Assembly: GCF_027579695.1 (NCBI RefSeq)
Contig: NC_083569.1
Coordinates: 69,676,149 to 69,740,148, forward strand
Origin: Neoarius graeffei
Lineage: Eukaryota; Chordata; Actinopteri; Siluriformes; Ariidae
Direction: 5' to 3'
Length of the DNA: 64,000 nucleotides
The notes below the pieces were generated by a model. That model was not told the DNA's origin and did no database searches. It saw nothing but the letters and a program-made list of their open reading frames with translations. Positions 25,062-36,526 of the stretch are shown piece after piece (position 1 is the first letter of the stretch; each line of letters opens with the position of its first letter). Both the position numbers and the translations under genes were made by a program.

Positions 25062-25352
25062 CTGGCTTTTTTCATGGTATATCAGATATATTCAAGTCAA
25101 GTCAAATTTATTTGTATTGCGCTTTTAACAACAGACATTGTCACAAAGGAGCTTTACAGAAAATTAAAGATTTTAAACATGAGCTAATTTTATCCCTAAT
25201 TTAAATTTTAATTTATCCCTATCCCTAAATTAGGGAAATTATGGACTGGATATATTCCATTCAGCTAGCATGACACTGAACTCATCTTTGACTTGTTCAA
25301 TATCATGCTAGCTGAATGGAATATATCTGATATACCACTCAATGCCAGCCAA
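25059..25352. mobile_element. Foldback MITE-like element with an insertion
   Basis: The ends are inverted copies: GGTATATCAGATATATTC at about 25075-25093 and GATATATCTGATATACC inverted at the right. An inner perfect pair, GATATATTCCATTCAGCTAG (continuing CATGA) and its complement, brackets a loop of about 35 bp around 25247-25330. The left part is interrupted by the TTTATTTGTATTGCGC-type dispersed repeat at about 25096-25160. Confidence 0.6.
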
Positions 25353-25451
25353 TATTATTTAAATGTAGTATAATCTAGAGTAGACTAGAGAAGTTGTCCA
25401 CTGTCAAGGTCTAAACTTGGTCTCAGATAATTTTACGATATACGTTATATC

Positions 25452-25661
25452 AGCTCTCCGGTCTGCCTGATTAATACCACACACTACATGCTACATGAGA
25501 CATTACATGACATTACTGGAGTGTATAATCTGTGGTGTAACTAATAAACTGGTTACGCAGTATATATATCTTTTAAACTTCATGTCCATTTGCGGTTCAA
25601 ATTTTTTTTCCTCTTCTACATGTCTTTCTGGTGAACCTGATGAATGTAAAGCCATAATCCC
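25452..25661. repeat. Right arm of the large inverted repeat
   Basis: Inverted partner of 23023-23250. It ends only about 21 bases from the nwd2 splice donor at 25682. Confidence 0.8.
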
Positions 25662-25682
25662 AAGGAACTTCCTTCATTTTAC

Positions 25683-25916
25683 CTGCACTCTTACATTGTC
25701 TATCATCCTTACCGAGTTCTGATAGTTTTTCAGCATCTCAGCTTTGGGTTTGAGGTAGTATGCCGGTGGTACTGAGTTTTCATCCCGGCAGTACCACTCC
25801 TCCAGGAGCCGTGTATCCAGACCTGCTTCAACTGCCGCATCTAGAATCATTTCAAACTCAGCCGATTCCACCTCTCCTGGAACACGAATGCTGCCATACT
25901 TCTCCCCCACCAACCC
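25683..25916 (-). CDS. nwd2: nwd2 exon, end of the DUF4062-like region
   Basis: This 234-bp exon starts after TTCTTCTAG in phase 0 with GLVGEKYGSIRVPGEV and ends MIDNVRVQ at the donor CAG|GTAAAA, again in phase 0. It contains EFEMILDAAVEAGLDTRLL and WYCRDENSVPPAYYLKP, close to vertebrate NWD2 at the end of its DUF4062-like N-terminal region. The preceding exon ends in CFV, so the junction reads as the family does. The open frame carries two further codons past the donor before a stop. The role of this region is not known; it may be a protein-contact module. Confidence 0.95.
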
Positions 25917-26610
25917 CTAGAAGAACAGAAAGACACACAGAGAGGAAGACTACACTAGTAAACATTTTCCATGATCAGAAAACACTTCATTAAAAGGCAT
26001 ATGACAACCAATGCCACATCATTTTACCTCAGCTTTATTACATAGCCGCCCAATATTTTGCATTAAATCGAACCTCATTATGATCTGCATAATTCTCCAT
26101 TCACCTATCACTATATTTAGCAACACTAGGGACATGACTTTCACATTTAGTACTAACACTGAACAGCTTCAGGATGAGGGTTAAACCATTAGAAAAGACA
26201 GAATTATGACTTGGGGATTCTCCTCATAATTAGCATGTCGTGATTGAGGCTTGGTCTCTGTAACCTACCAGCCTTCTTTACTGGCAACAAAGCAAATCCT
26301 GTGCACTGATGTGTCTGTACAATCAACTCCAGAATTACTAACATCCTTCATAAGAATTACAGTAACAAAATAATTTGAATTTCCCACTTAATTGAAAAAC
26401 CCCCTAACAACAACCAAAAACCACAAACAGTGACGTAGACATGCTATTGCCAGTGTTATTACATTATATACATTACATTACATTATTACTCATGCCTTTT
26501 GAAATTAATATTAATAATATAGAGCTTTGACAGCTAGACTGAAGAAACAAGCTTAAAACTTTGGGAAGCAAAATCTCTCCATACTTTACGCTTTTATTAT
26601 TTATAAGAGT
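25917..26610. other. nwd2 intron, unassigned
   Basis: AT-rich and non-coding. No recognised repeat or exon. Confidence 0.55.
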
Positions 26611-26678
26611 AGAAGAAGAAACCTTTATTTATCACATTCAAGACTTAAGCACACAGTGAAATTCCTCCTCTGCATTTA

Positions 26679-28288
26679 CAGTGGTGCTTGAAAGTTTGTG
26701 AACCCTTTAGAATTTTCTATATTTCTGCATAAATATGACCTAAAACATCATCAGATTTTCACACAACTCCTAAAAGTAGATAAAGAGAACCCGGTTAAAC
26801 AAATGAGACAAAAATACTATACTTGGTCATTTGTTTATTGAGGAAAATGATCCAGTATTACATATCTGTGTGTGGCAAAAGTATGTGAACCTTTGCTTTC
26901 AGTATCTGGTGTGACCCCCTTGTGCAGCAATAACTGCAACTAAATGTTTCCGGTAACTGTTGATCAGTCCTGCACACCGGCTTGGAGGAATTTTAGCCCA
27001 TTCCTCCGTACAGAACAGCTTCAACTCTGGGATGTTGGTGGGTTTCCTCACATGAACTGCTCGCTTCAGGTCCTTCCACAACATTTCCATTGGATTAAGG
27101 TCAGGACTTTGACTTGGCCATTCCAAAACATTAACCTTACTCTTCTTTAACCATTCTTTGGTAGAGTGACTTGTGTGCTTAGGGTCGTTGTCTTGCTGCA
27201 TGACCCACCTTCTCTTGAGTTTCAGTTCATGGGCAGATGTCCTGACATTTTCCTTTACAATTGGCTGGTATAATTCAGAATTCATTGGTCCATCAATGAT
27301 GGTAAGCCGTCCTGGCCCAGATGCAGCAAAACAGGCCCAAACCATGATACTACCACCACCTTGTTTCACAGATGAGATCAGGTTCTTATGCTGGAATGCA
27401 GTGTTTTCCTTTCTCCAAACATAACGCTTCTCATTTAAACCAAAAAGTTCTATTTTGGTCGCATCCGTCCACAAAACATTTTTCCAATAACCATCTGGCT
27501 TGTCTACGTGATCTTTAGCAAACTGCAGACAAGCAGCAATGTTCTTTTTGGAGAGCAGTGGCTTTCTCCTTGCAACCCTGCCATGCACACCACTGTTGTT
27601 CAGTGTTCTCCTGATGGTGGACTCATGAACATTAACATTAGCCAATGTGAGAGAGGCCTTCAGTTGCTGAGAAGTTACCCTGGGGTCCTTTGTGACCTGG
27701 CCGACTATTACACGCCTTGCTCTTGGAGTGATCTTTGTTGGTCGACCACTCCTGGGGAGGGGAACAATGGTCTTGAATTTCCTCCATTTGTACACAATCT
27801 GTCTGACTGTGGATTGGTGGAGTCCAAACTCTTTAGACATGGTTTTGTAACCTTTTCCAGCCTGATAAGCATCAACAACACTTTTTCTGAGGTCCTCAGA
27901 AATCTCCTTTGTTCGTGCCATGATACACTTCCACAAACATGTGTTGTGAAGATCAGACTTTTATAGATCCCTGTTCTTTAACTAAAACAGGGTGCCCACT
28001 CACACCTGATTGTCATCCCATTGATTGAAAACACCTGACTCTAATTTCACCTTCAAATTAACTGCTAATCCTAGAGGTTCACATACTTTTGCCACTCACA
28101 GATATGTAATATTGAATAATTTTCCTCAATAAATAAATGACCAAGTATAATATTTTTGTCTCATTTGTTTAACTGGGTTCTCTTTATCTACTTTTAGGAC
28201 TTGTGTGAAAATCTGATGATGTTTTAGGTCATATTTATGCAGAAATATAGAAAATTCTAAAGGGTTCACAAACTTTCAAGCACCACTG
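26679..28288 (-). mobile_element. Complete Tc1/mariner element, family C
   Basis: It is 1610 bp long, flanked by TA at 26677-26678 and 28289-28290. Long inverted repeats of about 210 bp begin CAGTGGTGCTTGAAAGTTTG on both sides. Two other copies of this family are in the window (33518-35130 and 52278 onward). This copy has an open transposase gene. Confidence 0.93.
26899..27921 (-). CDS. Tc1-family transposase, intact reading frame
   Basis: A DDE transposase of about 340 residues, normal for Tc1, that would cut and paste the element at TA. The start chosen is MARTKEISEDLRK; an in-frame ATG five codons upstream (27936) would give 345. Order: paired-like helix-turn-helix DNA-binding region (KTMSKEFGLHQSTVRQIVYK), the linker SGRPTKITPRARR, a second HTH (VNVHESTIRRTLNNSGVHG), then the catalytic core. 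The core has Asp in VLWTDATK, Asp in MQQDNDPKHTS, and Glu in [16 protein letters not shown], so the DD34E triad is present. One family residue after the first Asp is changed (TDA instead of TDE). Sibling copies are broken, so this is the only potentially functional one in view; activity is not shown. Confidence 0.88.
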   Translation of the reverse strand: MARTKEISEDLRKSVVDAYQAGKGYKTMSKEFGLHQSTVRQIVYKWRKFKTIVPLPRSGRPTKITPRARRVIVGQVTKDPRVTSQQLKASLTLANVNVHESTIRRTLNNSGVHGRVARRKPLLSKKNIAACLQFAKDHVDKPDGYWKNVLWTDATKIELFGLNEKRYVWRKENTAFQHKNLISSVKQGGGSIMVWACFAASGPGRLTIIDGPMNSELYQPIVKENVRTSAHELKLKRRWVMQQDNDPKHTSHSTKEWLKKSKVNVLEWPSQSPDLNPMEMLWKDLKRAVHVRKPTNIPELKLFCTEEWAKIPPSRCAGLINSYRKHLVAVIAAQGGHTRY

Positions 28289-28642
28289 TAACCCATCTGA
28301 AGCAGTGAACACACACATGCACACACAAGTGAGCAATGAACACACACACATACCCGGAGCAGTGGACAGCTATGCCTCAGTACCTGGGGAGCAATTGGGG
28401 GTTAGGTGCCTTGCTCAAGGGCACTTCAGCCCAACCTTCAGGCCATGGCTGCCCCATGTTAACCTAACCTGCATGTCTTTGGTCTGTAGGGGAAACTGGC
28501 GCACCCGGAGGAAACCCACGCAGACATGGGGAGAACATGCAAACTCCACACAGAAAGGCCCCTGTCGGCCACTGGGCTCGAACCCAGAACCTTCTTGCTG
28601 TGAGGCGACAGTAGTACACCACCACTACACCACCGTGCCCCT

Positions 28643-29649
28643 CAGGCAAGTATAGGAACAACTAAAGTTTTAAAAAGAATATTGCTTTAGGTACTTATGT
28701 AGCAATGTATACTGTGTCGTATCTCATACTTTGAAAAGGAAAACCTTGTATTTAGAGGTATTCTTTTCATTTGTACACACAAGTGTAAAAAAATCAACAA
28801 AATTAAAAGGAAAAAATCCCAGAGATTAATATTTTATGTATTTTAGGAACTGGGTTACATCCTCATCTTGAGATTTATCCATTTCAAAAGTTATAGTGTC
28901 ACGTCCAACATGTGAACTACTCAGTGACTCTGTGTCTAAGAGGCAAACGGAGACATAGATCTCTCTCTCTCTCCTCACTGTGTGTTCATATGTGTGTGTG
29001 CCCGTGCACATGCACAATGCAGTGCCACCTGCCTTCTGACAAGATCCAACAATAATCAATATTGTCTGTGGTCGCAGGTGTGTGTATGGATGTTTAAAGG
29101 ACTCGTGGCAGATTGTTGGCCTGTTATTTCTACTTCCCCTATTCACCTGTATAAATGAATAAGTCTCGTTGCATAATCTATCAAAGATGTAAACTTTAGT
29201 ACAGCTTTTTAATGGAGCTTTTGTGACAAGCCCTAGCCTCATCTTGTTTGGGATATGACTCGTGTATGTGTGTAAGGAGGAGGAGCTTTGTCTTTACCAG
29301 TGAATATATTCATCTGAGTCTTCATGCCTTATAAAAGATGGATGATCTTCTTTACTTTCTTCCTTTCTTTTCTCCCCTTCTTTTAATTTTGTCATTTATG
29401 CTTTCACATTCTCCACACTGATGCAACTGCTGTTACTGACTTCTACATGCTTGTTTTACTTTTTAGATTAAGCTAATTCATTTGGGCCCAATAAACTCTA
29501 TAAAGTTTCTTTCATGTGTGAGTCCTTCTTTGTTGTTGCTTAAGCTAGGATTGCTACCAATTGGAGCTCAACCATTCATATTACATTTACTTTATTTGGG
29601 TTTTCCTTTGGTTTAACCTGATTTTCAATAAAGAGTTTGCCTGGTTATA
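28643..29649. other. nwd2 intron, unassigned
   Basis: Non-coding, with short CT and GT runs near 28970-29000. No recognisable element or exon. Confidence 0.5.
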
Positions 29650-29997
29650 CACATCGTAACTGCTTATCCTGTGCAGGGTCGCGGGCAAGCTGGAGCTTGC
29701 TGACTATGGGCGAAAGGCGGGGTATACCCTGGACAAGTCGCTAGATCATCACAGGGCTGACACATAGACACAGACAACCATTCACACTCACATTCACGAT
29801 CAATTTAGAGTCACCAGTTAACCTAACCTGCATGTCTTTGGACTGTGGGGGAAACCGAAGCACCCGGAGGAAACCCACGCAGACACGGGGAGAACATGCA
29901 AACTCCATACAGTAAGGCCCTCATCGGCCGCTGGGCTCGAACCCAGAACCTTCTTGCTGTAAGGCTACAGTGCTAACCACTACACCACCGTGCCACC
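29650..29997 (-). mobile_element. SINE type 1, reverse orientation
   Basis: The tRNA-like head is at the right (CACTACACCACCGTGCCACC), the body in the middle and the tail at the left (TAACTGCTTATCCTGTGCAG). It is flanked by the 9-bp duplication CTGGTTATA at 29641-29649 and 29998-30006. Confidence 0.9.
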
Positions 29998-30008
29998 CTG
30001 GTTATATA

Positions 30009-30542
30009 CAGTACTGTGCAAAAGTCTTAGGCACATGTAAAGAAATGCTGTAGATGAAAAATGGCTTAAAAATAATGAAATTAAATGTTTCAACATAAAA
30101 AAATACTATAAACAGCAGTAAGCTATAATAAATGAAACCAAATCAATATTTGGTGTAAGACGACCCTTTACTTAAAAAAAAAAAATAGTAGTCTCAGGTA
30201 CAATGAGTGCAGTTTTATAAGGAAATGAGCTGTAGGTTTTACTGAGCATCTTGCTACAGTTCTTCTGGACACTTTCTCACACTTGCTTCTTAATTTTGCA
30301 CCAAAACTCAGTAGCCTTCATTATGTTTTCTTTTTTAGTCTGAAAAGTGCTCTCATGTCATATGCTGCTCAGATATAAACATGTTTTTTTTTCTGTAACA
30401 TTTAATTTTGTGCTGGAAAACGAACATTTGGACTCAAAAATGTTCTTGTTCTGACTCGATAATGTAGAAGTCATAAAATAGAAATCTATAACAAAGTTTG
30501 TATCGAGAAAAATAGGGGGCCTAAAAATTTTGCACAGTACTG
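30009..30542. mobile_element. Tc1-type MITE / deletion derivative
   Basis: 534 bp. The termini are CAGTACTGTGCAAAAGTCTT at the left and its diverged complement AAATTTTGCACAGTACTG at the right, flanked by TA on both sides. No open transposase frame remains; short stretches look like sub-terminal Tc1 sequence. Confidence 0.85.
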
Positions 30543-30617
30543 TACATTTGGTTAAATAACCAAAGCTGATTACCAATAAGTATCACAAATAAGTAAAGCA
30601 GTAATCAATGAATTAAA

Positions 30618-30662
30618 ACAAACAAACAAACAAACAAACAAACAAACAAACAAACAAACAAA
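30618..30662 (+). repeat. (AAAC)n microsatellite
   Basis: About eleven AAAC units, uninterrupted. Confidence 0.9.
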
Positions 30663-31317
30663 CCCAAATAACATTGATAATCACAATTACACATATGGGA
30701 GCTTCGAACTGAAATGTAGGTAACGGGGTTTAGTGTTAACATGCAATTTGTAAATGTGAATCAGAATGAGCAGATGGATATTTATCAGCTCATTAGCCTT
30801 TCAGTTGAGTAGTAGGGGCATTTGCATACAAGAGGCACCTTGAAGAGCTGACCTGATATAAAGTACTGTATATATAAATTTCTTATCAGCACTAAAACAC
30901 ACTAGAAACAATTTGATGTATTTTGGTAGTCTGCTTTTCAGTATTTGATTAACTTCTCTCTGTGTTCTGCTTATATGAAAATGTGTTTATTTGATCAGTA
31001 CATGGCTCACCTAGTGTATGTATAAATGAAGCTTTTATTAAACCTGACTTCAGTTAAATCTGAAACGGTCAAGTTCGAAAATGATTAAAAACTTAGCTAT
31101 GAATAAAATCCACTTAACTACAGGTGAGGTTGGACAATGGTTGAGTTTTCTGCCTCACTGTCACCTTAAATAGCTTTAGTTTTAACAACAACAACAGCAA
31201 AACAGAGCAGATATTCATCGCTGTCTTTTTTATTTGGAGCAATCTCAGACTCAGTGAACATTTTTTTCCTGCTCTTCATACTGTTTGTACTTCTTTCCTC
31301 ATTTAATTGTTCTCTTG
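30663..31317. other. nwd2 intron, unassigned
   Basis: AT-rich and non-coding; nothing recognised. Confidence 0.5.
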
Positions 31318-31450
31318 GCAGCATGGCTGCCCACTGCTCTGGGTGTGTGTGCTCATTGCTCACGTGTGTGTGCATGTGTGTGTTCACTGCTTCAGATGGG
31401 TTAAATGCAGAGAGGAAATTTCATAAGTGTGTGATGAATAAAGTTGTGCT
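31318..31450 (+). mobile_element. 3' part of a type 2 SINE
   Basis: It contains GGCTGCCCACTGCTCTGGGT, GTTCACTGCTTCAGATGGGT and a GATGAATAAAG tail, matching the 3' half of the SINE at 53086-53293. The tRNA-like head is absent. Confidence 0.75.
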
Positions 31451-32009
31451 TTCTTTCTTTATTTCACTGGATCTTCCTTACTTCTTTGAATGTCTGCTGA
31501 TTTTTTTTTTTTTTGCTTTACATGGCCCACTACTGCTACATCTATATGAATGAGGTTGAAATTCTAGATAAATTCTTGTAAATTAGACGTATATGAGGGT
31601 AAATCTGGTCATGTTCTATGCATACGGAATATAAATATATATGCCATACGTAAGGGCAGGAGCATGCATCCATGAGCATTTCATGAAACACTGCTCAAAT
31701 CTGTGCTCATGTCTACACTTTTACAATTATTGTGAATGCAGTGTTGCAGCAGAAGTGAGTAATAACTATTGCCTTAGGGCACATGTCTTTTGCCCCGTTG
31801 AGCTCTTTTGCATACATAGCCTTCACTGATAGCCACATTAAGACTAGATCGTGTTAGATGAGACAGTGTTATTAAATAAATACAGTGTCATCCTGGCATA
31901 GCCAGAAATTAATTTTGGAGCAAATATAAACTATAAAATCACCAGAAGAACTCAACAATTATATTGATATGTCGGATACACTCGTATTTTGGGGTGGATG
32001 GTGGTGGAT
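31451..32009. other. nwd2 intron, unassigned
   Basis: Non-coding, with a T-run at 31499-31514. Nothing recognised. Confidence 0.45.
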
Positions 32010-32712
32010 GTCCTTTTTGCACAGTAGTTTTAACTGGCATTTGTGGATGTAACTCTGTATTGTAGTGCTTGGCAAAGGTTTGTCAAAGTAATCCCAAGCC
32101 CATGTGGTTATATTAGCTATAAGTGAATGATGGTTCTTTATGCAGTGCCATCTGAGGGATCAGAGATCACAGGTGTTCAGCTTAGGCTTGGGCCCTTTGC
32201 CTTTTACACACCGAAATTCCTCCAGATTCCTTGAATAGTTTAATGATATGATGCACCATAGAGTGTGAAATATCCACTTCCCTTCTTATCTTTCTTTGAG
32301 GAACATTGTTTTTTAAACATTTCAATAATTTTTTTCACACATTTATTGACAAACTGGAGATCCTTGGCTGATCTTTGCTCCTTTCTTGGATACTGATTTT
32401 GTACCAAATCATGATTACGGTCACCTGTTGATATCACCTGTTTCAAATCACATCATTATTTAATTGTTTTACCTCATTACTAGCTCTAAATTGTCCCCGT
32501 CCTAATTTTTTTTGGAATGTGTTACAGGCCTGAAATGCAGGAATGGATGTATATTAACAAATGAAATGAAGTTGACCTGACAAAACATGAACTATCTTGG
32601 GTTCATACTGTCTGCAATGAAATACAAGTCAAAATAAATTTAGAAATCACTGCTTTCTTTTTTTATTTGCATTTTTACATACCGTCCCAACTTTTTCTGA
32701 TTTGGGATTGTA
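32010..32712 (-). mobile_element. Truncated Tc1 relic, family B
   Basis: The reverse complement matches about 1433-1860 of the family B relic, including the HTH and GRKPK-type linker region. It ends in the terminal sequence CCGTCCCAACTTTTTCTGAT TTGGG. The catalytic half is missing. It shows what the sequence at 1431 looked like before the family A insertion. Confidence 0.7.
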
Positions 32713-33517
32713 CAGTAGATTAAATTTGACACATGGTACACAATTGTTTGTAAAGTGTTGGAAAATAACTGCTAGGTTGCAACTTTGCAGAATTTTCAGG
32801 TCTTTTTGACATACTGGCGTGTCTGAGTCAACTGGATAATTTTTTTCTGTTGGATCATTTTCATATGTTTCATCCAAAATCTCTGTAGGATGAAGAGTTA
32901 TCATACTTGATTATTATTATTCTTTTAAATGGCTGTTTAAAATTAGTTGTTTGATTAAAAATTCTAGAGCCCTTGAGAAATTTAGACAGCTCTCTTAGTC
33001 ATTGGCTTCATACCAAGTGCTCTGAGCTCAATGCACCAATTAAAAATTGCCCTGTTGGATTCGTGGACAGACTAATGGGAACAAGAGACTGATATGGTTG
33101 ATGCAACCAAATATCATCTTGGTCATTGTTTCTAAAATCAGACTCAATTAGTATTGAGTATGTCAGAGAATTGGAGAATTCTCACTAGTAAGAATCCTGT
33201 CACGAGTCCTGTCATGTACTGCTTGTATAAAAACCTTCAGTATAATTTTTTTTGCTGTCGTATGCTCGAGGTAGTTTTGCAGGAAGAAAATAGGAATATA
33301 ATGGTGTGCTCAGCTGAGATACTTTATTACAGGGATCCTCAAAGGAGCCACTGATTCATAGGAATGGGTATAATAATTGGTTGTTTTGTCTTGGTTTTAG
33401 GGTGTGAGGAGACTTTACACACTAAAAAGCCATTTTGGCTGACACAACTTCACTTATTTTAAATTTATGTCATTTTCGCTGTATTCTCTAAAGAGTATCT
33501 TGTGGTAAACTACATTA
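32713..33517. other. nwd2 intron, unassigned
   Basis: Non-coding AT-rich sequence without recognised repeats. Confidence 0.5.
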
Positions 33518-35130
33518 CAGTGGTGCTTGAAAGTTTGTGAACCCTTTAGAATTTTCTATATTTCTGCATAAATATGACCTAAAACATCATCAGATTTTCA
33601 CACAAGTCCTAAAAGTAGATAAAGAGAACCCCGTTAAACAAATGAGACAAAAATATTATACTTGGTCATTTATTTATTGAGGGAAATGATCCAATATTAC
33701 ATATCTGTGTGTGGCAAAAGTATGTGAACCTTTGCTTTCAGTATCTGGTGTGACCCCCTTGTGCAGCAATAACTGCAACTAAATGTTTCTGGTACCTGTT
33801 GATCAGTCCTGCACACTGGCTTGGAGGAATTTTAGCCCATTCCTCCATACAGAACAGCTTCAACTCTGGGATGTTGGCGGGTTTCCTCACATGAACTGCT
33901 CACTTCAGGTCCTTCCACAACATTTCGATTGGATTAAGGTCAGGACTTTGACTTGGCCATTCCAAAACATTAACTTTATTCTTCTTTAACCATTCTTTGG
34001 TAGAACGACTTGTGTGCTTAGGTTCATTATCTTGCTACATGACCCACCTTCTCTTGAGATTCAGTTCATGGACAGATGTCCTGACATTTTCATTTAGAAT
34101 TCGCTGGTATAATTCAGAATTCATGGTTCCATCAATGATGGCAAGCCGTCCTGGCCCAGATGCAGCAAAATAGGCCCAAACAATGATACTACCACCACCA
34201 TGTTTCACAGATGGGATAAGGTTCTTATGCTGGAATGCAGTGTTTTCCTTTCTCCAAACATAACGCTTCTCATTTAAACCAAAAAAAATTCTATTTTGGT
34301 CTCATCCATCCACAAAATATTTTTCTGATAGCCTTCTGGCTTGTCCACGTGATCTTTAGCAAACTGCAGATGAGCAGCAATGTTCTTTTTGGAGAGCAGT
34401 GACTTTCTCCTTGCAACCCTGCCATGCACACCATTGTTGTTCAGTGTTCTCCTGATGGTTGACTCATGAACATTAACATTAGCCAATGTGAGAGAGGCCT
34501 TCAGTTGCTTAGAAGTTACCCCCTTTGTGACCTTGCCGACTATTACACGCCTTGCTCTTGGAGTGATCTTTGTTGGTCGACCACTCCTGGGGAGGGTAAC
34601 AATGGTCTTGAAGTTCCTCCATTTGTACACAATCTGTCTGACTGTGGATTGGTGGAGTCCAAACTCTTTAGAGATGGTTTTGTAACCTTTTCCAGCCTGA
34701 TGAGCTTCAACAACGCTTTTTCTGAGGTCCTCAGAAATCTCCTTTGTTTGTGCCATGATCCACTTCCACAAACATGTGTTGTGAAGATCAGACTTTGATA
34801 GATCCCTGTTCTTTAAATAAAACATGGTGCCCACTCACACCTGATTGTCATCCCATTGATTGACAACACCTGACTCTCATTTCACCTTCTAATTTTAACT
34901 GCTAATCCTAGAGGTTCACATACTTTTGCCACTCACAAATATGTAATATTGGATTATTTTCCTCAATAAATAAATGACCAAGTATAATATTTTTGTCTCG
35001 TTTGTTTAACTGGGTTCTCTTTATCTACTTTTAGGACTTGTGTGAAAATCTGATGATGTTTTAAGTCATATTTACCGTATGCAGAAATATAGAAAATTCT
35101 AAAGAGTTCACAAACTTTCAAGCACCACTG
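33518..35130 (-). mobile_element. Tc1 element, family C, inactive copy
   Basis: Both termini (CAGTGGTGCTTGAAAGTTTG and complement) are present, with flanking TA at 33516-33517 and 35131-35132. It is collinear with the copy at 26679-28288. The transposase is broken. Confidence 0.92.
33738..34756 (-). pseudogene. Broken family C transposase
   Basis: The N-terminal part is open from MAQTKEISEDLRK (34756) through both helix-turn-helix regions and reaches the first catalytic Asp block (WMDETKIEF). An A/T-run length change near 34281-34289 then shifts the frame. A 6-bp in-frame deletion relative to the intact copy lies near 34523. Downstream, the remaining catalytic blocks are recognisable but contain stops. 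Confidence 0.85.
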
Positions 35131-35592
35131 TATGTCTTTCGAAACATTTCTGTCATTTCCTGTGTAGTGATACACAATTGGATATCCTAGCAGTCCTTTG
35201 AAGTGGTTTGAGGAGTGTGTCTGAATTGTACTTTCTTTTTCTTTGTGCTTTCCTCAGTCTATTTTCTCCTTTTCCATGTCTTCCACCACCTCGTTGTGCC
35301 TGAGGCTCTGTGACTGTGTGTCAGCTGCACTTCTCCTCTAACAAGAGCTTTGATGTTTCTGTCTCTTAACTGAAAGAAACCTCCGAATTGCTGTTTTTTC
35401 TTAAAGAGGTGTCAGAGGCTTAGTGAGAATTTAAGAGCATTTGGGTCATGTTTCCATTTCTTTACCTGAAATAGTGACTCATATTGAGAGTTTGGAAATC
35501 ATATTAATAATATGTGCTTGAAATAAAACTAAAAACAAAAATAGACGTATGAAGAGTGGCTCGTGTAGGGCTTCAACATCACAAACTGCTGA

Positions 35593-35633
35593 TCATAGCT
35601 CTGAAGCTCTGACTCAGAGCTTCAGAGCTATGA
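35593..35633. repeat. Perfect palindrome, 20-bp arms
   Basis: TCATAGCTCTGAAGCTCTGA, a single C, then its exact complement TCAGAGCTTCAGAGCTATGA. Confidence 0.95.
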
Positions 35634-35659
35634 CATTTTCTTTTCATTTGAATGAACTC

Positions 35660-35691
<32 letters not shown>

Positions 35692-36526
35692 GACAGATTA
35701 AACAGCTCCAATCTGCACAGGGTCTGTCTCTGGGGACTCAAACTGACACATGCAACCCAGAACTGTCAACTGCAACCCCCTACTCTTGTCTTTTCTCTTT
35801 CTCTGATCAAACACTGGGTTCCCAGTTTACAATAAACAGTCCTGAAACATACATAACTCCCAGGAACAGCACATCACAACAACAGTGAGGGCACTGACTG
35901 TCACTGTTTTCAGACACCTCACATATCAAAGGTCTAAAAGCACACACTGCTTTTAGTAGCAGGGAATTTATTTCGTGGAGTGCTAAGAAAACATCTCAGT
36001 GCTCAGCCAGTGTTTTACATAGCTTGCAAATAGGTCAGAATTTGCTTTTTGGATATCCAAAGCTTGTAAGTCTGTATGGGTTTTCCTCGAACCTTTTACC
36101 TGTTTTGCATCACTTCCTCTGGGATTCACGTTTTGGAGAATCCGAACATCTGAACTCTCTCCCTAGAGAAACAGCAAAGCACATCTCACAGCTCTGAGCT
36201 CTGACCTCATTCTCTTAGGGAATAATAAAGCATATTTTTGCAAGACCAGGCTAGCCAGGGTGTCTCTAAACTCTGAACTCAAACAGAATGACTCAGAAAG
36301 AAACTCTGCCCAAAGTGTATGGTATAAAGCAATTGAGGAAAAATTAACAGAGCCATGTCTGATTATTTTAACTGTTTAACAAAAAAAAGAAAGAAGAAAA
36401 AGATGGTTAATCTTCCATGTCCAACTTCTAAGGACAGTTTGCCATTATGTTAGAAAGACAGAAGATGCTTAAATACTGTCTTGCGCTTAATTTAATTCCG
36501 CCATGGTGGAAACCAGAGCAGTTTGA

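Larger units (their letters stand above)
26611..28642 (-). mobile_element. SINE type 2, interrupted by a Tc1 element
   Basis: A minus-strand SINE whose 3' tail is at 26611-26678 and whose body and tRNA-like head are at 28291-28642. The head shares box B (GGGCTCGAACCC on the plus strand) with the type 1 SINE. The 3' half (GAAGCAGTGAACACACAC, GGTGCCTTGCTCAAGGGCAC) is different. Without the Tc1 insertion the sequence reads TGCATTTAACCCATCTGAAG, as in the uninterrupted copies at 31.4 kb and 53.2 kb. Confidence 0.85.

Noticed and set aside
26944..27966. Plus-strand frames (68-152 codons) opposite the Tc1 transposase
   Set aside because: The same frames recur opposite every family C copy and have no family resemblance; shadows of the minus-strand transposase.
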